From NCBI GenBank assembly GCA_963714145.1, contig OY970235.1:8866001-8930000 (forward strand): a stretch of 64,000 nt of DNA. The letters run 5' to 3'. This document shows positions 55,679 through 62,959 of this stretch, in pieces. The notes beneath the pieces were generated by a model that saw nothing but the letters and a program-made list of their open reading frames with translations, had not been told where the DNA came from and did not search any database. This stretch comes from JBBWZH01 sp035544115 (GTDB lineage Bacteria; Actinomycetota; Actinomycetes; Mycobacteriales; CADCTP01). The first letter of the stretch is position 1, and each line of letters starts with the position of its first letter. A program made the position numbers and the translations under genes.

Positions 55679-56673
55679 CCACCTACCCGCCCGGCCGCCC
55701 CGTCCCCGACCCGGCCGCCCCGCCCGACTCGCTGAATCCGCCCGCTCCGCCCACGCCGGCCAAGGCCGCCGCGCCCACCCCGGCTGAGGCCGTCCCGCCC
55801 ACCCCGGCTGAGGCCGCCCCGGCAACCCCGGCTGGGGCCGCCCCGGCAACCCCGGCCGGGGCCAGCTCGGCCAGCGGCGGTGGGTCGGCGACCAACCGGC
55901 TGCGTGCTGAGCGGCTGACGCTCGGGTACGACCGCCGGATCGTCACCACCGACCTGGACGTGCGGATCCCGGACGGGGAGTTCACGGTGATCGTCGGGCC
56001 GAACGCGTGCGGCAAGTCGACGTTGCTGCGCGCGCTGGCCCGGATGCTGCGGCCGCGGTCCGGCACGGTGCACCTGGACGGGGTGGCCATCTCGACGTAC
56101 CCGACGAAGGAGGTGGCCCGGCGGCTCGGGCTGTTGCCGCAGACGCCGGTGGCGCCGGGCGGGATCACCGCCGGGGACCTGGTCGCCCGCGGCCGGTACC
56201 CGCACCAGCGGCTGCTGCGGCAGTGGTCCCGGGCGGACGAGGCGGCGGTCGGCGCGGCGATGCGGCTGACCGGGGTGACCGACCTGGCCGACCGGTTCGT
56301 GGACGAACTCTCCGGCGGGCAGCGGCAGCGGGTCTGGCTGGCCATGGTGCTGGCCCAGCAGACGCCGATCCTGCTGCTGGACGAGCCGACCACGTTCCTC
56401 GACCTGGCGCACCAGGTGGAGGTGCTCGACCTGTGCGCCGACCTGCACGAGCAGGGCCACACGCTGGTTGCCGTGCTGCACGACCTGAACCAGGCCTGCC
56501 GGTACGCCAGCCACCTGATCGCGATGAGCCGGGACGGCCGGATCGCGGCCGAGGGCGACCCGACCGCGATCGTCACCCGGGACCTCGTCCAGGACGTGTT
56601 CGGTCTGCGCTGCCGGGTGATCAGCGACCCGGAGACCGGCACCCCGCTGATCGTCCCGGCCCGGCGCGGTTGA
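55675..56673 (+). CDS. FecE/FepC-type ferric-siderophore ABC ATPase with Pro/Ala leader
   Basis: 332 residues. Residues 1-70 are low complexity, with PTPAEA and ATPAGA octamer units (24-bp repeats at about 55750-55865). The ATPase follows: Walker A GPNACGKSTLL, signature LSGGQRQRVWLAMVLAQQ, Walker B LLLDEPTTFLD, switch His VLHDLNQACRYA, and the family end GLRCRVISDPETGTPLIVP. It drives the FecCD importer. Its ATG overlaps the permease stop. The leader is not found in typical FepC proteins and is another in-frame minisatellite. Confidence 0.93.
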   Translation: MTTYPPGRPVPDPAAPPDSLNPPAPPTPAKAAAPTPAEAVPPTPAEAAPATPAGAAPATPAGASSASGGGSATNRLRAERLTLGYDRRIVTTDLDVRIPDGEFTVIVGPNACGKSTLLRALARMLRPRSGTVHLDGVAISTYPTKEVARRLGLLPQTPVAPGGITAGDLVARGRYPHQRLLRQWSRADEAAVGAAMRLTGVTDLADRFVDELSGGQRQRVWLAMVLAQQTPILLLDEPTTFLDLAHQVEVLDLCADLHEQGHTLVAVLHDLNQACRYASHLIAMSRDGRIAAEGDPTAIVTRDLVQDVFGLRCRVISDPETGTPLIVPARRG

Positions 56674-56726
56674 CCCCCGCCGATACGCTGGCGGTCCCGG
56701 GGGGCCAGCACGCGTAGAGGAGTCTG

Positions 56727-57281
56727 ATGTCAGCCGTACGGCGCTGGCGCGCGGTCGCCGGCGCGCTCGCCGGGAGCCTGCTGGTGGCCGGCTGCAGCAC
56801 CGCGGTCGCCGGCCGCGGCGACTACCTGGAAGGCCTCGGCACGGTCACCGCGACGTCCACTGTGGACAGTCCAGAACCAGCCCCGACGGCGCCGACCGGC
56901 ACCGCTCCGAGGGCCGCGCCGACCGGCGCTCCGAGCGCCGCGCCAGGCACCGTGCCGGCCAGCTTCGGCGGTACCTGGCGCGGCCAGGTCAAGCAGCCGA
57001 GCGGCGTGGTCAGCGCCTGGACCGCACAGTTGGTGCTGCCGGTCGGCCGCCAGATCGGCACGTTCACGATCGTCTCGCTCTGCAGCGGGATCGCCAGCGT
57101 GGTGTCGGCGAGCCCGTCCCGGCTGGTGCTGCTCGAGGTGATCGCCTCGGATCCGCAGGACCGGTGCGCGGCCTCCGGCACGATCACGCTGCAGCGCACC
57201 GCGGCGAACCGGGCCACCCTGCGCTGGGTCGACACCGACCATCCGGACAACACCGCCACCGGCAACCTGAACAAGCTCTGA
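56727..57281 (+). CDS. Lipoprotein of unknown function
   Basis: 184 residues. Signal peptide and lipobox (LLVAGCSTA), then a Pro/Thr/Ala-rich linker (~45-75), then a compact beta domain: FGGTWRGQVKQPSGVVSAWT, GTFTIVSLCSGIASVV, CAASGTITLQRT, TLRWVDTDHPDN. Two Cys may form a disulfide. The domain resembles the extracellular C-terminal part of some actinobacterial Ser/Thr kinases, from memory only. It is 53 bp after the siderophore ATPase; whether it shares the transcript is unclear. A hairpin follows. Confidence 0.8.
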   Translation: MSAVRRWRAVAGALAGSLLVAGCSTAVAGRGDYLEGLGTVTATSTVDSPEPAPTAPTGTAPRAAPTGAPSAAPGTVPASFGGTWRGQVKQPSGVVSAWTAQLVLPVGRQIGTFTIVSLCSGIASVVSASPSRLVLLEVIASDPQDRCAASGTITLQRTAANRATLRWVDTDHPDNTATGNLNKL

Positions 57282-57312
57282 GCCGCCCTGGCCGGGCCGG
57301 GCGGCAGGTCAG

Positions 57313-57341
57313 GGCCGGCCGGCGGGTTACGCCGGCCGGCC
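57313..57341. terminator. Bidirectional hairpin between convergent genes
   Basis: GGCCGGCCGGCG (57313-57324) pairs perfectly with CGCCGGCCGGCC (57330-57341) around GGTTA. It lies between the lipoprotein stop at 57281 and the propeller gene stop at 57350 and should end both transcripts. Confidence 0.8.
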
Positions 57342-57349
57342 GGAGGCGG

Positions 57350-58684
57350 TCAGTGCAGGTGCGGCCGGGCCAGGAAGGTGTGCGTGCTGTTGTCGGTGGC
57401 GCCCGGCCGCACGCCCTGGTTGGGGATGCTGAACGCGACCGCGGTGCCGTCCGCCGAGATCGCGTCCAGTTGCGCCGACCAGAGGCTCGTCTGCGTCCCG
57501 TCCGGGGCCAGGCTGACCCGGACCGTACGCCCGACGACCAGGTCACGCACGAACACGTCCTGAACGCCGTTGGTGTCGCCGGCCACCAGGTTGGTCGCGA
57601 CGGCGCCGAACGCCACGTACCGGCCGCCCGCCGAGATCAGCGCGCCGGTGCTGCGGCCGTCCGACTCGGCGCCGGCGAGGCCGACGCTGACCCGGCGGGT
57701 GTGGCCCCGGCGCAGGTCGCGGACGAACACGTCGGCCACCCCGTTGGTGTCGCCGCTGACCAGATTGGTCGCCGTCGAGGTGAACGCCACGAAGCGGCCG
57801 TCGGCGGAGACGGTGGGGCTGAGCTCGATGAAGCCGTTGGTCTCGCTACCGTCGTCGGCGACGTTCACCCGGGTGGTGGTGCCGGTCCGGGTGTCGTGCA
57901 GGAAGAGGTCGGTGGCCCCGTTGGTGTCGCCGGCGACCAGGTTGCTGGCGGCGCTGACCATCAGGACGTACCGGCCGGTGGCCGAGAAGCCGACCTCCCC
58001 GACCCGCGCGTTCGCCTGGCTGCCGTCGCTGGCGACGCTGACCCGGGTGGTCACGCCGGCCCGCAGGTCGCGGACGAACGCGTCGGTGCTGCCGTTGGTG
58101 TCGCCGTCGACCAGGTTGCTGGCGTCGGAGTTGAACGCGGCGAACCGGCCGGTCGCGGACAGGTCCAGGCCGAGGCTGCGGGAGTTCGCGTCGGTCCCGT
58201 CGGGGGCGACGCTGACCTTGCTGACCGCGCCGGTCCGCAGGTTCCGCACCCACACGTCGTAGTTGCCCATCGGGAACGGCGACGGGCCGGGGGTGGGCAG
58301 CGAGTAGCCGACGAACCGGCCGTCCGCGGACAGCACCGGCAACTGGAACCCGGCCGTGTCGAGCAGGGTCGGGGTGCCGTCGGGGAGGTCGCGCACGGCC
58401 AGCCGGCCGGTGACGCCGGATGGCCCGGACGGCACCAGGGTGGTGAACAGCGCCCGCCGCCCGCCGCCCGACAGCCGGGTACCGAAGCCGCTCGTCATCG
58501 GGTCGGCGTCGATCTGGGTCACCGAGAGCGACCCGGCCCACCCGGCCGGCCGGCTACCGGGCAACTGCCCCGCCCGGCCGGCCGGCTGGGCGCCGGGTTC
58601 GGCCGCGGCGGCCGGCCCGGCGCCGGCGAGCAGGGCCAGCGTGATCAGACCGGCGAATCTACGGGCTAGGTGGCCTCGTGACAT
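57350..58684 (-). CDS. Secreted TolB/WD40-like beta-propeller with DTNG repeats
   Basis: 444 residues. A signal peptide (GLITLALLAGAGPAAAA) precedes at least five copies of a ~52-residue blade. Each blade carries NLVxGDTNGxxDxFVRDLR, then xGxTxRVSVxxDG and a following (T)SADGRFVAFxS element. The GDTNGxxD stretch looks like a calcium-binding loop repeated in each blade. This is a common actinobacterial secreted protein; no enzyme activity is known to me. It is a single-gene unit ending at the shared hairpin. Confidence 0.88.
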   Translation of the reverse strand: MSRGHLARRFAGLITLALLAGAGPAAAAEPGAQPAGRAGQLPGSRPAGWAGSLSVTQIDADPMTSGFGTRLSGGGRRALFTTLVPSGPSGVTGRLAVRDLPDGTPTLLDTAGFQLPVLSADGRFVGYSLPTPGPSPFPMGNYDVWVRNLRTGAVSKVSVAPDGTDANSRSLGLDLSATGRFAAFNSDASNLVDGDTNGSTDAFVRDLRAGVTTRVSVASDGSQANARVGEVGFSATGRYVLMVSAASNLVAGDTNGATDLFLHDTRTGTTTRVNVADDGSETNGFIELSPTVSADGRFVAFTSTATNLVSGDTNGVADVFVRDLRRGHTRRVSVGLAGAESDGRSTGALISAGGRYVAFGAVATNLVAGDTNGVQDVFVRDLVVGRTVRVSLAPDGTQTSLWSAQLDAISADGTAVAFSIPNQGVRPGATDNSTHTFLARPHLH

Positions 58685-59185
58685 GGTCCCCCCTTGTGGA
58701 CGCGCGGCCCCGTGCCGCGCGGATCAGGGCAGCATCATCGCTGCGACGCGCCGCGGCCAAGTCGGTAAACGAGGCAGGTTCACCCGGTCGCCGACCTTTT
58801 TCCGTCGATCAGACCGCCGTGTCACAGGGCTGTCGGGAGCTGCCGATAGCCGTCGCTGTCAGGACGTATACCGCCATTACCGGACCGACCGCCGGCGCCC
58901 GGCAGGCGACAAGGATGACACTCAGCGACTGACGCCCGGGCGTCCCAGGAGTGGAACGTGGGCGTAATCAGGTCGTCACAATCCGTTGGTCTACTTTCCC
59001 TGGCTCACCGATGGTGAGGCGCGTTCAGGGTTCCGCCGCCGCGGTTGGCGCGGCGATCGCGGCGGATCCGGCCCGAGAGACGCAGGCGGCTCCCGAGCGG
59101 CGGTCGGGGTCGTTGTACGGCGGGACAGGAGCCCGGGAGCCAGTCCACGCGGCTGCTCCCGGGTCGCCGCCGTTGCCGGTCCCGG
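58685..59185. other. Gene-free spacer with hairpin
   Basis: No credible gene in about 500 bp. The section 58780-58990 is less GC-rich than its surroundings and probably holds the propeller promoter. CCCGGGAGC (59132-59140) and GCTCCCGGG (59155-59163) form a 9-bp stem placed just past the stop of the minus-strand dehydrogenase (59186), a likely terminator. Confidence 0.55.
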
Positions 59186-60037
59186 TCAGTCGGCCGACGC
59201 GCGGGCCGCCGGGGCAGCCGGGTCGGTGATCAGGTCCAGCACCGCGTCGGTGCCGTGCTCGGCCGGTGGGCCGACGCGGCGGTAGACGTCCGCGGCCGCG
59301 GCGTGGAAGCCGGCCGGTAGGTCGCGGGCGGCCAGCGCCGCGGCGATCTCGTCCATCTCCCCGGCCCACCGCCAGCCCTTGCTGTTCGCGCCGCGGGCGG
59401 CCCGGTCGGAGCGGGCCGCCAGGTCGGGGCCGGAGCGGGCCCACTCGGCGAGCAGCGCCGGTTCGACCGCCTCGGCCCGGGCCAGCGCGCGCATCGCCAG
59501 CAGCAGCGCGGCGCTGCCTTTGGTCCAGCCGGCGTACGCGGCCTTCAGCGCGGACGCGGCGCCGGCCGGGCCGGCCAGTTCGAGCACCTCCAGGCCGGAG
59601 CCGTCGAACCCGGCGGCGACCGTCCGCAGTGGACCGCCGGCGAGGTACAGCCTGGTCCCGCCGGGGCTGCCGACCGGACCACCGATGATGCCGCCGTCCA
59701 CAAAGGACGCACCGGCGCCGGTGACGACCGCGCCGATCCGGCGCGCGGTGGCCGGCGCGACCGCGTTCGCGTCCACGTAGATCCCGCCGAACCGGTGCGC
59801 CGCGACCTCGGCGGCGACCGCGCCGGCCGCGTCCGGCGGCACGATGCTCAGCAGCACCTCGACCCGCCCGGCGAGCTCGGCCAGCGAGCCGGCGTCGGCC
59901 AGGCCGGCCGCCGCGGCGCGGGCCCGGCTGGCCGCGCTCCGCCCGGCTGAGGCCCAGTACACCTCGTGCCCGCAGGCCGCGGCCGCGGCACCGACCGACG
60001 CGCCCATCTGCCCTGGATGCACCACTCCGATCCGCAT
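59186..60037 (-). CDS. NAD(P)-dependent beta-hydroxyacid dehydrogenase-like (DUF1932)
   Basis: 283 residues. The Rossmann region MRIGVVHPGQMGASVGAAAA, the substrate-binding loop FVDGGIIGGPVGSPGGTRLY, and the helical C-terminal part AAYAGWTKGSAALLLAMRAL with the DUF1932 pattern GFHAAAADVYRRV all fit the 6-phosphogluconate/3-hydroxyisobutyrate dehydrogenase superfamily. The catalytic Lys is probably in SALKAAYAGWTKG. Substrate is unknown. It stands alone, with the next minus gene 81 bp upstream. Confidence 0.88.
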   Translation of the reverse strand: MRIGVVHPGQMGASVGAAAAACGHEVYWASAGRSAASRARAAAAGLADAGSLAELAGRVEVLLSIVPPDAAGAVAAEVAAHRFGGIYVDANAVAPATARRIGAVVTGAGASFVDGGIIGGPVGSPGGTRLYLAGGPLRTVAAGFDGSGLEVLELAGPAGAASALKAAYAGWTKGSAALLLAMRALARAEAVEPALLAEWARSGPDLAARSDRAARGANSKGWRWAGEMDEIAAALAARDLPAGFHAAAADVYRRVGPPAEHGTDAVLDLITDPAAPAARASAD

Positions 60038-60118
60038 GCCCGCGATCCTGCCAAGCCACCGGCGATCCAGCTCGCCCGGCCCGGATCGCCCGGCCCGGCG
60101 TCGCGGCGGGCCGTACGG

Positions 60119-60652
60119 TCAGGGCAGCCGGAAGGTGTGCACCGGGCCGAGCTGGCTCAGGTCGAGCGCGCCGCCGCCGATGCCCGGTCCGGACCGGCCG
60201 TCCGGGGTGACGGTCTCCACGATGATCGGCGAGGTCGGGTCGTGGCCTTGGGGACCGGGGTGGCAGCAGAACCTGCCCCGCAGCTGGACGACGTACAGCG
60301 GCTGGCTGGCTCGCATGTCGGTGGAGAAGCCGCCCAGCCGGTAGAGCCCGCCGGCGGTGCTGCTGACCCACTCGACCGGGCCGGTGACCTGGTTGGGTGC
60401 GGTCGCCAGTTGCCGGGCGAGCGCGAGCACCGGAGCCGGCGGGCCGACCTCCGCGCTGGACTGCCCGGTGCCGGTGCCGGTGCCCGCCGGCTGGCTGGCG
60501 GTCGCGGGCGTCCGGTCGGTCCCCGGTCGCAGCAGCAGGATCACGGCGAGCAGAGCGGTCACCGCGACCGCGACGCCCGCAGGCAGCAGCCAGTGCCGCG
60601 GGCGGCCAGGCGGGCGGTCCGGCTCGGTCACCGGTTCGACATCGACTGTCAT
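60119..60652 (-). CDS. Single-pass membrane protein of unknown function
   Basis: 177 residues from ATG 60652 (MTVDVEPV). A short basic cytoplasmic segment (PPGRPRHW) leads into one membrane helix (LLPAGVAVAVTALLAVILLL). A Thr/Ala/Gly-rich linker follows, then a compact extracytoplasmic domain with LYVVQLRGRFCCHPGPQGHD and PIIVETVTPDG. The CC pair is notable. No family recognised. It is upstream of the dehydrogenase on the same strand and may be co-transcribed. Confidence 0.7.
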   Translation of the reverse strand: MTVDVEPVTEPDRPPGRPRHWLLPAGVAVAVTALLAVILLLRPGTDRTPATASQPAGTGTGTGQSSAEVGPPAPVLALARQLATAPNQVTGPVEWVSSTAGGLYRLGGFSTDMRASQPLYVVQLRGRFCCHPGPQGHDPTSPIIVETVTPDGRSGPGIGGGALDLSQLGPVHTFRLP

Positions 60653-60871
60653 GCCGGGTAGACGGGTTGGCCGGCCGGGGCGGTTGCCCGCCGGTGGCCG
60701 GGGATACCGGAGTGGAGCATTTACCATCGGCGGGCGGTTCGATACTGTCCGTGACAGAAGGCGGGTTTGCGGCGTACCCCCGACCAACGGAACACGTGTC
60801 TGTCAGGTCGATCGCCGCAGCGGGGAACTGGTGCGGCCCGGTCTGGCGGCCGGTCGAGAGGACTCCTCCGA

Positions 60872-62959
60872 ATGCGCCTCACCATCCCTCCACGCCGGGC
60901 GACCCAGCCAGGCCGGGCGACCCAGCCACGCCGGACGGCGGCGGGCACCGCGGTGCTGCTGGCCGCCGCGGCGCTGGTCACCACCAGCGGGCCGGCCGCG
61001 CAGGCGGCGGCCGGTGTCCAGGTCACCGTGAACGCCCGGGCCGCGCTGGCGACCGTGCCGGCCACCGGGCTCGGCATCAACGACGCGGTCTGGGACCCGG
61101 CGCTCGGCAGCACCGCCACGTCCGACCTGCTCGGCGCGGCCGGCGTGCAGATGATGCGGTACCCGGGCGGCTCGTACGGCGACATCTACCACTGGCGGGA
61201 CAACACCGCGCCCGGTGGGTCGGTCGCGCCGAACACCGACTTCGACACGTTCATGGGCTCGGTGCGCCGGGTCGGCGCGCAGCCGATCATCATCGCCAAC
61301 TACGGCACCGGCAGCCCGGCCGAGGCGGCCGACTGGGTCCGGTACGCCAACGTGACCAAGGGCTACGGCGCCAGGTACTGGGAGATCGGCAACGAGATCT
61401 ACGGCAACGGCCACTACGGCGCCAACTGGGAGGCCGACAACCACCCGGCCAAGACCCCGGTGGAGTATGCCGACAACGTGGTCGCCTACGCCGACGCGAT
61501 GAAGGCGGTCGACCCGTCCGTCAAGATCGGCGCGGTGCTGACCACGCCGGCGAACTGGCCGGACGCCGTACTCGGCGGCGGCGACCAGGCCAACTGGAAC
61601 CAGACCGTGCTGTCGATCGCCGGCTCGAAGATCGACTTCGTGGTGCTGCACTGGTACCCGCCGCAGAGCAGCGCCGCGGACGTGTTGACCAAGCCGGGCC
61701 TGCTGCCGGACACCATCTACCTGATCCGCCAGCAGTTGGCCCGGTACGCCGGCCCGAACGCGGCCCGGCTGGGCATCGCGGTCACCGAGACCAGTAGTTC
61801 GGTCGCGCCGAACACCCAGCCCGGCGCGCTGTTCCTGGCCGACGCGTACAGCGGCCTGCTGGAGAACGGCGTGTTCACTGTGGACTGGTGGAATGTCCAC
61901 AACGGAGCCGGAACGGTGTCCACTGTGGAGGGCCAGACCGACTATGGCGACTGGGGCATGCTGTCGTCGGCGACCTGCTCGGCCGGCGGCTGCGAGCCGG
62001 CGCTGAACACGCCGTTCGCGCCTTACTACGCGCTGAGCATGATGTCGACGTTCGCCCGGCCCGGTGACCAGTTCGTCCGGGCCAGCAGCAACCAGCCGCT
62101 GGTCAGCGCGCACGCGGTCCGCCGCGGCAACGGCGACCTGGCCGTGCTGTTGGTGAACAAGGATCCGGCCAGCGCGCGCCAGGTCACCCTCGACTACGCC
62201 GGCTTCACCCCGGCCGCGACCGCGCCGAAGGTCTACTCGTTCAGCACCGGCGCCACCTCGATCAGCAGCGGTGCGGCCGGCACCTCGACCAGCCAGACGC
62301 TGCCGCCGTACTCGCTGACCACCGTGCTGCTGCACCCGGGCGCGCCGGCCGGCGCGTTGCCGGCGACGCCCGGCCAGCCGGCCGCGAGCGCCGTGACCGA
62401 CCGGTCCGCGACGCTCAGTTGGCCGGCCGTGCCGGGCCTGAGCTACGCCGTCTACCGGCAGACCGGCGCCGGCAGCGAGTTGCTGGCGCAGACTCCGGGC
62501 GGCTCGGCCACGGTCCGCGGCCTGAGCCCGGGCACCCGCTACGTGTTCAACGTCGTCGCGGCGGACCCGGCCGGTACCGAATCGTGGGCGTCGGCGCCGC
62601 TGGAGGTGACCACCGGCACCCCGCCGAAGAGCTCCTGCGCGGTGCACCTCACCGACGTCAACGACTGGGGCAGCGGGTTCGTCGGCAGCATCGACATCAC
62701 CAACAAGGGCACCGCCCCGGTCGACGGCTGGACGCTGACCTTCACCTGGGGCAGCAGCCTGCAGCAGCTGGCCGGCGGCTGGAACGGCACCTGGGCGCAG
62801 AGCGGCAACACCGTCACCGTCACCAACGCCGACTTCAACGCGACGCTGGCGGCCGGCGGTGGCACCGCGAACGTCGGCTTCGTCGGCAACTACGGCGGGC
62901 CGAACGTGCTGCCGCTGGTGTTCAGCCTGAACGGCACGATCTGCACCGCCACCGGATAG
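60872..62959 (+). CDS. Secreted arabinofuranosidase-like glycosidase with FN3 and CBM2
   Basis: 695 residues from ATG 60872. The signal peptide is followed by a clan GH-A barrel: GLGINDAVWDPALGS, MMRYPGGSYGDIYHW, acid/base Glu in YWEIGNEIYGNG and probable nucleophile Glu in LGIAVTETSSS. A beta-sandwich (LAVLLVNKDPASARQVTLDY) closes the catalytic unit (~to 490). An FN3 domain (~500-585, ATLSWPAVPGLSYAVYRQ) leads to a C-terminal CBM2 (~595-695) with CAVHLTDVNDWGSGF, WTLTFTWGS and TNADFNATLAAGG. It should act on cellulose-associated arabinoxylan or a related polymer; the GH51-like assignment is tentative. Confidence 0.88.
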   Translation: MRLTIPPRRATQPGRATQPRRTAAGTAVLLAAAALVTTSGPAAQAAAGVQVTVNARAALATVPATGLGINDAVWDPALGSTATSDLLGAAGVQMMRYPGGSYGDIYHWRDNTAPGGSVAPNTDFDTFMGSVRRVGAQPIIIANYGTGSPAEAADWVRYANVTKGYGARYWEIGNEIYGNGHYGANWEADNHPAKTPVEYADNVVAYADAMKAVDPSVKIGAVLTTPANWPDAVLGGGDQANWNQTVLSIAGSKIDFVVLHWYPPQSSAADVLTKPGLLPDTIYLIRQQLARYAGPNAARLGIAVTETSSSVAPNTQPGALFLADAYSGLLENGVFTVDWWNVHNGAGTVSTVEGQTDYGDWGMLSSATCSAGGCEPALNTPFAPYYALSMMSTFARPGDQFVRASSNQPLVSAHAVRRGNGDLAVLLVNKDPASARQVTLDYAGFTPAATAPKVYSFSTGATSISSGAAGTSTSQTLPPYSLTTVLLHPGAPAGALPATPGQPAASAVTDRSATLSWPAVPGLSYAVYRQTGAGSELLAQTPGGSATVRGLSPGTRYVFNVVAADPAGTESWASAPLEVTTGTPPKSSCAVHLTDVNDWGSGFVGSIDITNKGTAPVDGWTLTFTWGSSLQQLAGGWNGTWAQSGNTVTVTNADFNATLAAGGGTANVGFVGNYGGPNVLPLVFSLNGTICTATG

